Positions 1 through 9,315 of a DNA stretch of 64,000 nucleotides are shown here, in pieces. The DNA comes from Enterobacter cloacae (GTDB lineage Bacteria; Pseudomonadota; Gammaproteobacteria; Enterobacterales; Enterobacteriaceae): contig NZ_CP056117.1 of NCBI RefSeq assembly GCF_013375935.1, positions 3,286,001 to 3,350,000 of the forward strand, given 5' to 3'. Position numbers and translations under genes: made by a program. Position 1 is the stretch's first letter. Each line of letters begins with the position of its first letter. The notes under the pieces were generated by a model. It had not been told where the DNA came from, ran no database searches, and saw nothing but the letters and a program-made list of their open reading frames with translations.

Positions 1-49
1 TTGAGCGAAGTCAATAAACTCCGACCCTCTAAGGTGCAATATTACTCCC
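1..49 (+). promoter_or_regulatory. FNR-dependent promoter of fnrS
   Basis: An FNR box TTGAG-N4-GTCAA occupies positions 1-14. Its centre lies about 41.5 bases before the expected RNA start near 49/50, which is the class II activator position. A TGC followed by AATATT (35-43) makes an extended -10 element. The RNA is therefore expected to be induced without oxygen. The upstream end is cut by the window. Confidence 0.85.
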
Positions 50-170
50 GCAGGTGAATGCAACGTCAAGCGATGGGCGTTGCGCTCCATATTGTCTTAC
101 TTCCTTTTTTTGAATTACTGCATAGCACAATTGATTCGTACGACGCCGACTTCATAGTCGGCTTTTTTTT
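50..170 (+). ncRNA. fnrS: FnrS small regulatory RNA
   Basis: FnrS is an Hfq-binding RNA made under anaerobic control by FNR; it represses messages for aerobic metabolism. The sequence beginning GCAGGTGAATGCAACG matches my memory of the E. coli RNA almost base for base, and it lies between zntB and dbpA in E. coli as expected here. It ends in a GCCGAC/GTCGGC hairpin (145-162) with a run of eight T. The length of about 121 nt fits E. coli. Confidence 0.93.
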
Positions 171-228
171 GCCTCCTGTTTCTCAGCGTCTACCCTTTAG
201 GGGACAACACCAAAACCTGGAGGAAAAG

Positions 229-381
229 ATGAGTATGCTACTTACCCTGCACCTGGTGAACACGCGTCAGTCCGATCCGGTGCCAACCGATCCGACCCCA
301 ATGCCTGACCCCATCCCCCGTCCGCAGCCGATGCCGGACCCGCCACCGGATGAAGAGCCGATTAAATTGTCGCATCGTTAG
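229..381 (+). CDS. ynaL: YnaL-like proline-rich small protein
   Basis: This 50-residue protein is rich in Pro and Asp and has a P-x-P-D repeat in its middle. It ends in DEEPIKLSHR, as I recall for E. coli YnaL, which sits in the same place between fnrS and dbpA. The start at 229 has a GGAGG ribosome site at 219-223. An upstream in-frame ATG at 58 would lie inside fnrS and is not credible. No function is known to me and there is no membrane segment or enzyme motif. The repeat region is acidic and probably disordered. Confidence 0.75.
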   Translation: MSMLLTLHLVNTRQSDPVPTDPTPMPDPIPRPQPMPDPPPDEEPIKLSHR

Positions 382-438
382 CGGAGATCTGCGAGGATAC
401 GCGCCATCTGACCGTAATCTTTACCACGAGAGTATATT

Positions 439-1812
439 GTGACCGCTTTTTCCACGCTGAATGTTCTGCCTGCTGCCCAACTCACTAATCTGAATGAGTT
501 GGGCTACCTGACTATGACACCTGTCCAGGCCGCTGCCCTGCCAGCCATCCTCGAAGGCCGTGACGTGCGCGTGCAGGCTAAAACCGGCAGTGGTAAAACG
601 GCTGCATTCGGTCTTGGCCTGTTACAGCACATCGATGTAACCCTGTTTCAGACCCAGTCTCTTATTCTCTGCCCAACGCGCGAGCTGGCCGATCAGGTGG
701 CGGGCGAGCTGCGTCGCCTGGCGCGCTTTTTACCGAACACCAAAATTTTAACGCTATGCGGTGGACAACCTTTTGGTGCGCAGCGCGATTCTCTTCAGCA
801 CGCGCCGCATATCATTGTGGCGACGCCGGGTCGTCTGCTCGATCATCTGCAAAAAGGCACCGTTTCACTTGATGCGCTGCAAACGCTGGTGATGGATGAA
901 GCAGACCGCATGCTGGATATGGGATTCAGCGACGCGATTGACGACGTGATCCGCTTTGCGCCTGCCTCTCGTCAAACGCTGCTCTTTTCTGCCACCTGGC
1001 CCGAGTCCATTGCGGCGATCAGCGGGCGCGTGCAGAAAGATCCGATTACCATCGAAATTGATACCGTTGATGCATTGCCAGCAATTGAACAGCAGTTCTA
1101 TGAAACGTCGCAGCAGGGCAAAATTCCGCTGCTGCAAAAATTACTGAGCCAGCACCAGCCCGCGTCCTGCGTGGTGTTCTGTAACACCAAAAAAGATTGT
1201 CAGGCGGTGTGTGATGCCCTGAATGAAGCCGGGCAGAGTGCGTTACCGCTGCACGGCGATCTGGAGCAGCGCGATCGCGATCAGACCCTGGTGCGTTTCG
1301 CTAACGGCAGTGCTCGCGTGCTGGTTGCCACGGACGTGGCGGCCCGTGGGCTGGACATTAAATCTCTTGAGTTGGTGGTCAATTTTGAGCTGGCATGGGA
1401 TCCAGAGGTGCATGTACACCGTATCGGACGCACGGCGCGTGCCGGCAACAGCGGTCTTGCTATCAGCTTCTGCGCGCCTGAAGAGGCTCAGCGCGCCAAC
1501 ATTCTTGCAGAAATGCTGCAAATGAAACTCAACTGGGTGAGCGCACCAGGCCACACCAGCGTTGTTCCGCTTGTGGTGGAGATGGTTACCCTTTGTATCG
1601 ACGGCGGCAAGAAAGCCAAAATGCGTCCGGGTGACGTACTGGGGGCGTTAACAGGGGATATCGGTCTGGATGGGGCAGATATTGGTAAAATTACGGTCCA
1701 TCCGGCACATGTCTACGTGGCGGTTCGCCAGCCGGTTGCTCACAAAGCCTGGAAACAATTGCAGAACGGGAAAATTAAAGGGAAAACCTGTCGCGTTCGT
1801 CTGCTGAAGTAA
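439..1812 (+). CDS. dbpA: ATP-dependent RNA helicase DbpA
   Basis: DbpA is a DEAD-box helicase that acts in assembly of the large ribosomal subunit. It is recruited by hairpin 92 of 23S rRNA through its C-terminal RNA-binding domain. The 457 residues equal the E. coli length. Visible motifs are AKTGSGKT (47-54), DEAD (153-156), SAT (184-186) and HRIGRTAR in the second RecA domain; the last 75 or so residues form the DbpA RNA-binding domain. The start codon is GTG. It is followed by a hairpin and convergent ttcA, the E. coli order. Confidence 0.97.
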   Translation: MTAFSTLNVLPAAQLTNLNELGYLTMTPVQAAALPAILEGRDVRVQAKTGSGKTAAFGLGLLQHIDVTLFQTQSLILCPTRELADQVAGELRRLARFLPNTKILTLCGGQPFGAQRDSLQHAPHIIVATPGRLLDHLQKGTVSLDALQTLVMDEADRMLDMGFSDAIDDVIRFAPASRQTLLFSATWPESIAAISGRVQKDPITIEIDTVDALPAIEQQFYETSQQGKIPLLQKLLSQHQPASCVVFCNTKKDCQAVCDALNEAGQSALPLHGDLEQRDRDQTLVRFANGSARVLVATDVAARGLDIKSLELVVNFELAWDPEVHVHRIGRTARAGNSGLAISFCAPEEAQRANILAEMLQMKLNWVSAPGHTSVVPLVVEMVTLCIDGGKKAKMRPGDVLGALTGDIGLDGADIGKITVHPAHVYVAVRQPVAHKAWKQLQNGKIKGKTCRVRLLK

Positions 1813-1820
1813 GCTAAAGA

Positions 1821-1849
1821 AGCGTCTCAGAAGCGGTTTCTGAGACGCT
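1821..1849. terminator. Hairpin between convergent dbpA and ttcA
   Basis: AGCGTCTCAGAA (1821-1832) and its reverse complement (1838-1849) form a perfect 12-bp stem with a 5-base loop. Flanking T runs are weak on both sides, so it probably acts as a bidirectional terminator for the two convergent genes. Confidence 0.7.
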
Positions 1850-1855
1850 GTAAGG

Positions 1856-2791
1856 TTATTTTACTTCCACCACGTTCAGGCGCAGTTCATCGAATTGCGC
1901 ATCATCTTCTTCCGGCTGCCAGCCGGCAGGCTGCATCGGGATCTCTTCGCGGTCAAACGCCAGGTCGCCACCGTTTATCACTTCTGAACCATGGTTGATG
2001 CCTTTAAAATCGAACAGCTCGACGTCGGCCAGGTGCGAAGGAACCACGTTCTGCATGGCGCTGAACATCGTCTCGATACGACCCGGATAGCGTTTATCCC
2101 AGTCACGCAGCATGTCGCCAATCACCTGACGCTGCAGGTTAGGCTGAGATCCGCACAGGTTGCATGGAATGATAGGGAAGGCTTTGGCCTGTGAGAAACG
2201 CTCGATGTCTTTCTCGCGACAGTAGGCGAGCGGGCGGATGACGATGTGTTTGCCGTCATCACTCATCAGCTTCGGCGGCATGCCCTTCATTTTGCCGCCG
2301 TAGAACATGTTCAGGAACAGCGTTTGCAGAATGTCGTCACGATGGTGGCCCAGCGCGATTTTGGTTGCGCCCAGCTCCGTCGCGGTACGGTACAGAATGC
2401 CGCGGCGCAGACGGGAGCAGAGCGAGCAGGTCGTTTTGCCTTCAGGGATCTTCTCTTTAACAATACCGTAGGTATTCTCTTCTACGATTTTGTATTCAAC
2501 GCCCAGTTTCTCCAGATACTCCGGCAGGATATGCTCCGGAAAGCCCGGCTGTTTCTGGTCGAGATTGACCGCCACCAGGGAAAAGTTCACAGGTGCGCTT
2601 TGCTGAAGATTACGCAGGATCTCCAGCATGGTATAGCTATCTTTACCCCCTGACAGGCACACCATAATACGGTCGCCTTCTTCAATCATGTTGAAGTCTG
2701 CAATGGCTTCGCCCACGTTACGGCGCAGTCGCTTTTGCAGCTTGTTCAGGTTGTATTGCTCTTTTTTGTTAATCTCTTGATTTTCTTGCAT
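1856..2791 (-). CDS. ttcA: tRNA 2-thiocytidine(32) synthetase TtcA
   Basis: TtcA is an iron-sulfur enzyme that thiolates cytidine 32 in several tRNAs, using ATP and sulfur from IscS. The 311 residues include the PP-loop SGGKDS (47-52) and the conserved cysteines C122 and C125 (CSLC) and C213 (CNLC). Its first codons overlap the prophage attachment core, so the 5' end is rebuilt from phage DNA on integration and the gene stays intact. The Rac prophage of E. coli uses the same site. The att junction lies immediately upstream. Confidence 0.97.
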   Translation of the reverse strand: MQENQEINKKEQYNLNKLQKRLRRNVGEAIADFNMIEEGDRIMVCLSGGKDSYTMLEILRNLQQSAPVNFSLVAVNLDQKQPGFPEHILPEYLEKLGVEYKIVEENTYGIVKEKIPEGKTTCSLCSRLRRGILYRTATELGATKIALGHHRDDILQTLFLNMFYGGKMKGMPPKLMSDDGKHIVIRPLAYCREKDIERFSQAKAFPIIPCNLCGSQPNLQRQVIGDMLRDWDKRYPGRIETMFSAMQNVVPSHLADVELFDFKGINHGSEVINGGDLAFDREEIPMQPAGWQPEEDDAQFDELRLNVVEVK

Positions 2792-2820
2792 TTATTACTA
2801 CCTTCGGAGCCAGTAGGGGC
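2743..2820. repeat. attL, left prophage attachment site
   Basis: The 26-bp core 2743-2768 resembles the Rac att core as I remember it and lies in ttcA codons. Bases 2745-2820 are repeated perfectly at 56215-56290, with one mismatch just outside (2744 versus 56214). The repeat runs beyond the core because the right-hand copy also carries an integrase-side phage arm from a second element. Confidence 0.88.
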
Positions 2821-2840
2821 ATAATAGGGGCAAAAATTTT

Positions 2841-4088
2841 TCAGCGTGCGAGCTTATCGTTAAGCATCAGCACCTGTTCGCCATTCATTTCTTCAATCCA
2901 CGCACCGTAGACTTCATAAACCATTTGCGCGTTTTCATGCCCCATCTGGCTGGCTATGAAAGACGGGTTAGCGCCGGCAGATAAAAGCCAGCAGGCAAAA
3001 GTATGCCGCGTATGGTACGGATTCCGGCGGCGAATACCAGCACGTTTTACAGCTGCGTTAAATCTGGAGCCGATACTCGATAGAGAGTAGTAGGCTTTCT
3101 GTATGCCCTTGCGCATCCTTGGCATGAAAACAAATCGCAGGTTTTGATATTCCATCGCACCATACTCGCGGTGATGAAAAACAATCTCGGTTTTGGGCTG
3201 TAACGAAGTCAGTGTACGCTGTGCCTTCAAGGCCTCTAGTGCTGGCTCTAATAGCGTGATAACTCGATCACCTGCATCGGTTTTTGGTGGGACGAACATT
3301 CCTAGTGCATTAAGATTGCGCTGTATATGAACCGTCCCTTTCTCCCAGTCGATATCTTCCCAGGCAAGAGCTGCGAGCTCTCCATGACGGACACCAGTAT
3401 ACACTGCGAACGTCCACATATTGAGGCTTTGGCCACGCTCGGATTCCGCAAGCAAACTAAACTCCTGCTTCGTTAAAGGATCCGGTTTTACTTTCCCTTT
3501 GTGTAGTTTCTTGACCCCTTCAAAGGGCTTGCCACTGATAAAGCCAGATTTGTGTGCAAACCGAAGCAGGGAACACAGTAGCGATATATAGTTGTTCACG
3601 GTACGCACAGTGCGTCCCTGTTTGTTGCTTCTGGGATTTGCCAGGTAAAGTGTCTCACCGTTCAACAGCTCCTTTCTGTATTTCAGAATGTCGCTGTGGC
3701 GTATAGTTGAAACAGGCGTATCTCCGTTAATGATGTGCATTAACGTACCGAGTTGTGAGCGAGTCTTACGCATGGTATTCGCGCTAATTTCGGTTTCTTT
3801 AATGCTCGTCCACAGTTCACACAGCTCTGAAAAGGTCTGAACTGAAACAGTGGTTACGGTTTTTTTTGCTCTGGACGATGAAGGAAAGCGCTGGTGGTAA
3901 TCAAACTCTCCAAGGTTGATCTCACTAACGATCACAGCCCGAAGATTCCCGGCTTTTTTGATGTTCGCCGGGGTGTTAATCCAACCTTTGAGAATTTCGC
4001 GGCAACGCTTTCCCCGGTACATAAACCAGATACAAATCTTATTGTTTCTGATTTCGACACCTGTAGGCAAAGCTGCCATCTTACGCAT
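2841..4088 (-). CDS. Tyrosine-recombinase integrase (Rac IntR type)
   Basis: This 415-residue site-specific recombinase should insert and excise the prophage at the ttcA site. The catalytic core is visible: R234 in TGVRHGE, HTRHTF with H359 and R361, H384 in MGHENA, and the nucleophile at Y394 (or Y391) in YEVYGAW. The N-terminal third is an arm-binding plus SAM-like core-binding region. The gene points at attL and overlaps the excisionase gene by 8 bases if the first ATG is used; MAAL three codons later is an alternative start. A truncated near-copy lies beyond the right end of the prophage. Confidence 0.95.
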   Translation of the reverse strand: MRKMAALPTGVEIRNNKICIWFMYRGKRCREILKGWINTPANIKKAGNLRAVIVSEINLGEFDYHQRFPSSSRAKKTVTTVSVQTFSELCELWTSIKETEISANTMRKTRSQLGTLMHIINGDTPVSTIRHSDILKYRKELLNGETLYLANPRSNKQGRTVRTVNNYISLLCSLLRFAHKSGFISGKPFEGVKKLHKGKVKPDPLTKQEFSLLAESERGQSLNMWTFAVYTGVRHGELAALAWEDIDWEKGTVHIQRNLNALGMFVPPKTDAGDRVITLLEPALEALKAQRTLTSLQPKTEIVFHHREYGAMEYQNLRFVFMPRMRKGIQKAYYSLSSIGSRFNAAVKRAGIRRRNPYHTRHTFACWLLSAGANPSFIASQMGHENAQMVYEVYGAWIEEMNGEQVLMLNDKLAR

Positions 4089-4293
4089 CCCTTATTAACT
4101 GATTAATTCTCGGATAGTTGTACCAGGTTGTGCCACGCAAGGTTTTTTCTCCGGAAGGAGAAACCCGTTTAAAATGGACACCTTCCACCCAACAGCCCTG
4201 TCGATACTTCTCAATCTGTCGTTCGGTCAGGCCTGTTTTTTCTGTGAGCCTTGCGCCAACAACCCATTCTTCGTTAAAAATTACCTGCGACAT
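4081..4293 (-). CDS. Excisionase-like protein (DUF1233 family)
   Basis: The 70-residue basic protein matches my memory of the DUF1233 putative excisionases of enterobacterial prophages, including the segment [15 protein letters not shown] followed by [10 protein letters not shown]. Such proteins bend the attachment-site arm and direct the integrase towards excision. GAGGTG lies at good spacing before the ATG. Its end overlaps the integrase start, as expected for a coupled xis-int pair. Confidence 0.8.
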   Translation of the reverse strand: MSQVIFNEEWVVGARLTEKTGLTERQIEKYRQGCWVEGVHFKRVSPSGEKTLRGTTWYNYPRINQLIRDA

Positions 4294-4357
4294 GGTTCAC
4301 CTCAGGTAACCGGCATGAGTATAGATATGCCGGTCTGTAGTCGTTGATATTTCAGTT

Positions 4358-4600
4358 TCAGTTTGCTTGGCCGGGCAGGGAACGCAGTCGGCGCATGCCG
4401 GTCATTGCTGTGGCCACGTAGCTTGCCTTGCAGTTGACAACTTCAACCCAGACCTTCACGCCTTCCACTCTCACCGTATAAGTCTCTTTCATCTTGCTGC
4501 GCCCATAGTCACTGTATCTTTGCTGATGGGCTGCGAGTGCGATTTCACATGCCTGGCGAGCCAAAGGGGATTGCTTACTGCCTCGATTAATCAGTCGCAT
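4358..4600 (-). CDS. Small prophage protein (DUF4060-like)
   Basis: This 80-residue protein begins MRLINRG and contains a YTVRVEGVKVWVEV strand-rich stretch. From memory it belongs to the DUF4060 proteins found between xis and recT in Rac-like prophages. No activity is known to me. AAGGAG lies 5 bases before the ATG. It is in the leftward operon between recT and xis, with only short gaps. Confidence 0.65.
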   Translation of the reverse strand: MRLINRGSKQSPLARQACEIALAAHQQRYSDYGRSKMKETYTVRVEGVKVWVEVVNCKASYVATAMTGMRRLRSLPGQAN

Positions 4601-4638
4601 TTCTTCTCCTTGAGGGAAGGTTTCCCCTCCCGATCTCG

Positions 4639-5724
4639 TTAGTCCACGTATTCCGGTTTCATATCCGCCAGGGTGATGCTGAACTGACCATGCAGTTCGT
4701 CGCCCAGATGGCGTTTCGACGATGCAAGAACGCGCTCTACCTCTGCGAACCGCGCAGCTGCATCGGGTTCATCTGAAGGTGGCAAGGAATTGATAGCTGC
4801 TTCGACTTTGTTCCGTGCATCAATCAGGTAGTAGCGCTTCACGGCCTTGTTTTTCAGCTCAGTGAACAGGGCTGAACCCAGCGTTGCTTTCACGGTTTCA
4901 ATATCTGCGCGCAGAGCTTTAGCGCTATCCACATCCTGAGCCGCCTCGATGCGGTCACGAAAATCATCAGCAAGTGCATCGATGTTTTGAGCTGATTCCT
5001 GAGCCGTTTGAGTGGTAGTGACGTTGTCACCTGAAATGTCTGCAAGGCTAACGTGCTGCGCCGGTGCAGGGTTTACCTCTCGTTCTTCTCGTCGATCATC
5101 GAGCTCATCAGGGGTGTAAACGCCCAGAATCACATCCGGACAGAACAGTCTCGCCCAACGTTTGACGGCCAGGTATGCCAGCTGCTGGCGGGGATCGTCA
5201 GCCCACAGGGTAGAGTTTCTGGTGCGGGCCTGAGCCAGCAGTAAATCAAGATCCCTCGGCTGATCTTCGCCTTTCAGGGTTGCGCGGATAATAATGCCGA
5301 TCCCGGCTTCGTCAGCCAGGGTCCAGCCCGGGACGCGGTACTCGCCTTTGTCGCCTTTACGGATATGGAATTTTCCAACGACCTTTTCCCATGGCCCGTA
5401 CCACTCATATTCAAAGCGGCTGGCCAGCACGCCGCTGCGTGAAATGACGGCATTAATCAGCTGTGCTTCATACCCGAGCACACCGTTAATCAGGTGCGTC
5501 TTCTGCGCCACGGCAAAGGGATTCATCTGCCACTGTGCCGCTTGCATCGCAACTGCCATGCAGTCGGCCTGGTTGCCCTGCAGGTGTTTAGGAACAGTGG
5601 CAGTGCCCTGCGCCATAATCTGCGCGAACGAGCTGATGGCGTTCAGATACTGGGAATCGAACATAGCCACGTTGGAGTTAATAACAGTGTTCTGGTCAGC
5701 AACGGTAACGTTTGTGTTATGCAT
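4639..5724 (-). CDS. recT: RecT single-strand annealing protein
   Basis: RecT binds single-stranded DNA made by RecE and anneals it to complementary strands, giving phage recombination independent of RecA. The 361 residues carry the RecT-family core in the first 210 residues or so, with AVAQKTHLINGVLGYEAQL and RWARLFCPDVILGVYT. An acidic, helix-rich C-terminal tail follows, longer than in E. coli RecT (about 269 residues by memory). AAGGGGG precedes the ATG. It lies 9 bases after recE in the same leftward operon. Confidence 0.93.
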   Translation of the reverse strand: MHNTNVTVADQNTVINSNVAMFDSQYLNAISSFAQIMAQGTATVPKHLQGNQADCMAVAMQAAQWQMNPFAVAQKTHLINGVLGYEAQLINAVISRSGVLASRFEYEWYGPWEKVVGKFHIRKGDKGEYRVPGWTLADEAGIGIIIRATLKGEDQPRDLDLLLAQARTRNSTLWADDPRQQLAYLAVKRWARLFCPDVILGVYTPDELDDRREEREVNPAPAQHVSLADISGDNVTTTQTAQESAQNIDALADDFRDRIEAAQDVDSAKALRADIETVKATLGSALFTELKNKAVKRYYLIDARNKVEAAINSLPPSDEPDAAARFAEVERVLASSKRHLGDELHGQFSITLADMKPEYVD

Positions 5725-5733
5725 AAATCCCCC

Positions 5734-8547
5734 TTAAGCCTGAGCGCGCAGCGCTTCGAGGCGGCGCAGGTCGAAGTCGTTCAGTTCATCGGTGTAATCG
5801 GTAGTGATCGGCGCTGGCCATTCGCCCGTGTCGAATCCGGTTGCGATGGCGCGCATCGTTTTGCGGTACTCGAGCATGCCCAGTTCCAGCAGTTCGGTGG
5901 GCGCCTCAATGATGGCGATCCAGTGGTAGTTCTCGTCTTTGTTGACGAAAATCCAGAAGAACTGGTCCAGCGCCGCGGTCTCGCAATACATGGCCGCGCT
6001 CAGGTGATAGTCGCGGTCAATGATTTCCCGGTGCAGTCGGGCGCGCAGGCTCTCCTGCTTAACGTTCCACATGCTGATGGTTTTGAGATCGGCGCCGATG
6101 CGTACGCCATCAAGATCCAGTTCAAGGTCAGGGCGCACCCGCACTTCCAGCCCGGTCTCGTCGTCAAAACCGAAATAGCTAACCTCAACGGCGCGGCTTG
6201 GGTGGGTCAGCAGCATGCCGGCAGTCGGGTGAGCCAGAAGTGCTTTTTGAATATTCAGCGCGGTGCTCAGCTGCTGGCGGGTGACCAGCACTTTCCCTTC
6301 CGGATTCTCGCGCCAGGCATCCAGCAGTTCGTCGGCAAACACAGCATCTGGTTTGACTATTTTCACGGCCTGAATCAGATCGGTCTTCGTGCCTGAGACT
6401 TTCAGCGGTTGTGGCTTCTGTGCTTCCTGTGCCACCAGGTCAGGGTTGATGATTGCCAGCTGTTCAAGCAGCGTATCGCGGCTGCCGCTGGTTTTAACCG
6501 GCGCGGGCAGGGTGGCGTTGTACTCTTTGATGCAGGCCTTCATGGCTGCTGCGGTCTGCTTCTGGTCTGGCTCGATGCGCTGGTACTCTGCCGGCAAAGC
6601 CATATAGCTCTGGGCCGTTTCCTCCAGGCTGGCGCCCAGCGGCAGCTGCGCGGGCAGGGTGGCGTTGTACTCTTCCAGCAGCGCCTTGATATCGTCTGCA
6701 CTCAGTAGCGCCGGCAGGCTGGTGTTGTGCGCGTCGATGAATTCGCGCAGGTTGGCGGTGGTGGTGAAAGCACCTTCAGGGATCTCCGGCTCCACGCTGA
6801 ACTCGGCCTCGAGGTTTTCAGGCTGCAGCGCCAGGGCGTGAACAAGATTACCCATGTCCAGCACCTTGGAAGGGGCGCGCGGGATGGTTTTGGCGACGTG
6901 GCGGGCGTTGAAGTACATCAGGCTGACCCGGGCATCTTTCACCTGAGTAGAGCTGATACCGTTTGCTGCGTGATAAACGTTATTCGGCAGGCCTTCATAA
7001 CGGCCAGGTTCAAAGTACGCCGGATATTCCGGGACCGGTTGTGATGGTTGCTCTTCCGGCGCGCTCGCTTTCTCCTCTGACGCTTCGGCGGTCGATTCCT
7101 CCGTGGTGGTGTTCGCCAGCTCCGGCGCCGCGGCGGCCAGCACCTCAGCCGGGTTCAGGGTATTTGTTTGCGGATCAGCTGCATCAACGCTTTCGCCTGT
7201 TGGTACCGCATCAACAGTTTTGTCTTTCTCTGGCTGAGTCGCTTCCATCTGCACATCGCTGGTGGTCTCCGCTACGGGTTCCGGTTTTTCTACTTCATTT
7301 GAGGGATTATTGATGACCGGGTTATTATTTCCACCCAGCAGGCCATCGATGGAGTACACGCCGCTGCCAAGGCTTGCGACCTTTGGCTGGCTTGGAGTAC
7401 TTGGTTCTTCAACTGTGGAATGACGAACCGAGCGGGAGTCTTCGCTCCATTCTGGATAGCCTTTAGAGCGCTCACCGCTTTCATAGATGCCGTTCGCCGT
7501 GAACCACTCACGCACCTGGCTACGCAGTTCGGTTGTGCTTTCTTCTCCAGACCATGAAATAGCGCGGGTAACTCCAAAAATACTGTTGGCGTCGTAGTCG
7601 AGGATGTCGGTGGTCTTACCAAGAACCTTGAGCGCCTTGGCGTGCGACTCATCTTTTTTGTCAGCGAGTTCTTTGGCGGCCAGGAGTTGCGTACGGTTGA
7701 TTTGACCCGGTACTGCATCTGGGTAGAGCAGAGCGATCGCAATCTCAATGCTCAGGTTCGCCATGTTCTGGGCAACAGCTCGTTTATAGGATTCTGTAGT
7801 TTCTGGCTTTGCTGGTTCTAAAGGTGCAGGAGAGCCTACTTTAGAAATGCGATTACCATTTGCCCATTCGCGCACCAAGGGGCCTTGGTCAATATAATCA
7901 GTCGCTGCCCAGATTCTGGTGAACCGGAGAACCAAAGCGAGCTCGTGGCGCTTCTCCTGGCTGAAAACCTTACGAATTGCGTCGGTATAGTGCCAAAGGT
8001 CTTTGGTATCGTAACCCTTAACCTCTTCGCAGTTTTCTGCCGCCAGCAGCAGGTTCTGGAGATAGGTGTTGCCTTCATCCAGTGACATTTCGCTGGCAGC
8101 CAGTTGCTGCTCTTTAGTGATGAGTGACTGATATTTGTCGCTGGTCAGATGGACGGCAAAACGGACCGCTGGAGTGCGGTTTTCAAGCGGGATACTTTCG
8201 ACGGTAGTTTCAACATTAACGGACGTTTCCGGTGCCGCTGTGTTGTCCATGGCTCCAGTAGACTCAGCAACAGCCTTTGGCAGCCAGGTGCGTCCATCAG
8301 CCTGCAGTTCGTAGCGTTTGCACCAGGTATAATCCACTGTGCTTTCTTCAGGCAGATCATTGTAAACAGGGAAATCGGTGCGAACCGGTTTGGCATAATC
8401 CTTACCGCGGCCGGTTTCAATACCTGCATCTTCCAGCCCAACATCAAGCTGAAGGTTTGCACGGGCTTCTGATTTAGCAGTGAACCAAATCACTGCGTCT
8501 TCTTTGCCGGATTTCTGCGTAGCCTTAACTACATAGAAAAATTCCAT
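5734..8547 (-). CDS. recE: RecE exonuclease VIII
   Basis: RecE is a 5'-to-3' double-strand DNA exonuclease that feeds RecT. The protein has 937 residues; E. coli RecE has 866. The nuclease is the C-terminal 330 residues or so, with a PD-(D/E)XK-like core DLDGVRIGADLKTI and the RecE signature YHLSAAMYCE. The N-terminal 450 residues are variable and end in a Pro/Glu/Thr-rich linker. Two helical repeats with the words EEYNATLPAQ and KEYNATLPAP lie before the nuclease. GAGGATCTCAC precedes the ATG. It is cotranscribed with recT. Confidence 0.93.
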   Translation of the reverse strand: MEFFYVVKATQKSGKEDAVIWFTAKSEARANLQLDVGLEDAGIETGRGKDYAKPVRTDFPVYNDLPEESTVDYTWCKRYELQADGRTWLPKAVAESTGAMDNTAAPETSVNVETTVESIPLENRTPAVRFAVHLTSDKYQSLITKEQQLAASEMSLDEGNTYLQNLLLAAENCEEVKGYDTKDLWHYTDAIRKVFSQEKRHELALVLRFTRIWAATDYIDQGPLVREWANGNRISKVGSPAPLEPAKPETTESYKRAVAQNMANLSIEIAIALLYPDAVPGQINRTQLLAAKELADKKDESHAKALKVLGKTTDILDYDANSIFGVTRAISWSGEESTTELRSQVREWFTANGIYESGERSKGYPEWSEDSRSVRHSTVEEPSTPSQPKVASLGSGVYSIDGLLGGNNNPVINNPSNEVEKPEPVAETTSDVQMEATQPEKDKTVDAVPTGESVDAADPQTNTLNPAEVLAAAAPELANTTTEESTAEASEEKASAPEEQPSQPVPEYPAYFEPGRYEGLPNNVYHAANGISSTQVKDARVSLMYFNARHVAKTIPRAPSKVLDMGNLVHALALQPENLEAEFSVEPEIPEGAFTTTANLREFIDAHNTSLPALLSADDIKALLEEYNATLPAQLPLGASLEETAQSYMALPAEYQRIEPDQKQTAAAMKACIKEYNATLPAPVKTSGSRDTLLEQLAIINPDLVAQEAQKPQPLKVSGTKTDLIQAVKIVKPDAVFADELLDAWRENPEGKVLVTRQQLSTALNIQKALLAHPTAGMLLTHPSRAVEVSYFGFDDETGLEVRVRPDLELDLDGVRIGADLKTISMWNVKQESLRARLHREIIDRDYHLSAAMYCETAALDQFFWIFVNKDENYHWIAIIEAPTELLELGMLEYRKTMRAIATGFDTGEWPAPITTDYTDELNDFDLRRLEALRAQA

Positions 8548-8687
8548 GTGAGATCCTCTTTTTTGGATGTAAGATCCCCGGGCCAGAGAAAGCGCCCATT
8601 GGGTGAACTTTGGTTTTTTAAGTAGTTTTCCGGTGTAACTTTGGTCGGGAGCACCGGACGTACGGGCCGCCTTGCGCGGCTTTTACG

Positions 8688-8852
8688 TTATGCCTCGTGG
8701 GCCATCTGGTCGTACGAAGCACAACGTTCAGAGCAGTATTCTTTTTCTTTGCGCGCCAGCTGTGAGCCATTGCGATAGAGAAGGGTACTTTTGACTACTT
8801 CCCCCGGTTTAACCGGCTTGCCGCAGTACCCGCATTTCGTTGAGTTACACAT
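8688..8852 (-). CDS. Small four-cysteine zinc-finger protein
   Basis: A 54-residue protein. A CGYCGKP knuckle near the N-terminus and YCSERC near the C-terminus suggest one zinc site of CxxC...CxxxC type. It begins MCNSTK and its start overlaps the stop of the upstream 38-residue gene by 8 bases, so translation is probably coupled. It lies upstream of recE in the leftward operon, where Rac-like phages keep tiny zinc-binding proteins. The exact family name is not certain to me. Confidence 0.7.
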   Translation of the reverse strand: MCNSTKCGYCGKPVKPGEVVKSTLLYRNGSQLARKEKEYCSERCASYDQMAHEA

Positions 8853-8961
8853 CTGGATCCCCCTTTTGCGCCAGCAGGTAGCACAGGCGGCGAAGAATCA
8901 CCTCGAAGAAGTTCAGTTTTACGGCCTGTATCCGTCCTGGTTTGCGTGCGAAATCAATCAT
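8845..8961 (-). CDS. Tiny basic protein, first gene of leftward operon
   Basis: A 38-residue protein begins MIDFARKPGR and contains the amphipathic segment NFFEVILRRLCYLLAQ. GAGGGTGAGA lies directly before the ATG, and it overlaps the next gene, so it looks translated. Position directly after the pL-like promoter is where lambdoid phages keep small host-takeover proteins such as Kil, but I see no clear similarity and assign no function. Confidence 0.6.
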   Translation of the reverse strand: MIDFARKPGRIQAVKLNFFEVILRRLCYLLAQKGDPDV

Positions 8962-9109
8962 TCTCACCCTCGTTTGCCTTATCGCCGGCCAGCGGAACGT
9001 TTACACCTGATGCGCGTTAGTCTCTCCACCTCATCCGACTATTCGTATGCCGTCGGCGGCTACTTCGTGGGCGTCCTGCCTTGGTGGTTAGTAGTGCGTC
9101 TTGGTGATG

Positions 9110-9140
9110 TTAGTAAATCATTACTTTACCTATGGGTCAA
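9110..9140 (-). promoter_or_regulatory. pL-like leftward early promoter with operator motif
   Basis: Read on the minus strand, TTGACC (9140-9135), a 17-base spacer and TTTACT (9117-9112) form a good sigma-70 promoter pointing at the leftward operon. The motif TTAGTAAAT (9110-9118, plus strand) covers the -10 element and recurs in the rightward promoter, so it is the likely repressor operator. Confidence 0.65.
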
Positions 9141-9213
9141 GTGTTAGATTACTTGAAAGTACAGCAATTCTTTACCTTGACCATCTGGTGTACGAAAATG
9201 AGTTATCGTGCGC

Positions 9214-9241
9214 AAAAAAATCCCGACGCTAAGGTCGGGAT
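9214..9241 (-). terminator. Terminator after the P63C-domain gene
   Basis: ATCCCGAC (9220-9227) pairs with GTCGGGAT (9234-9241). On the minus strand the hairpin is followed by seven T, so it ends transcription from the gene at 9316-10302. Confidence 0.85.
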
Positions 9242-9315
9242 CTTTAAGTAAAGGGCAGGGATTTGAGGCAGACTTGTTTGAGGACTAAAAACCGTCGTGG
9301 TGTTGAGGTTAAAAT

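Noticed and set aside
58..228. Longer reading frame upstream of the YnaL-like start
   Set aside because: It lies within the fnrS RNA and its terminator; the GGAGG-preceded ATG at 229 is the credible start.
6389..8477. Many plus- and minus-strand frames within recE
   Set aside because: They are antisense or out-of-frame shadows of the 937-codon recE gene with no ribosome sites or motifs.
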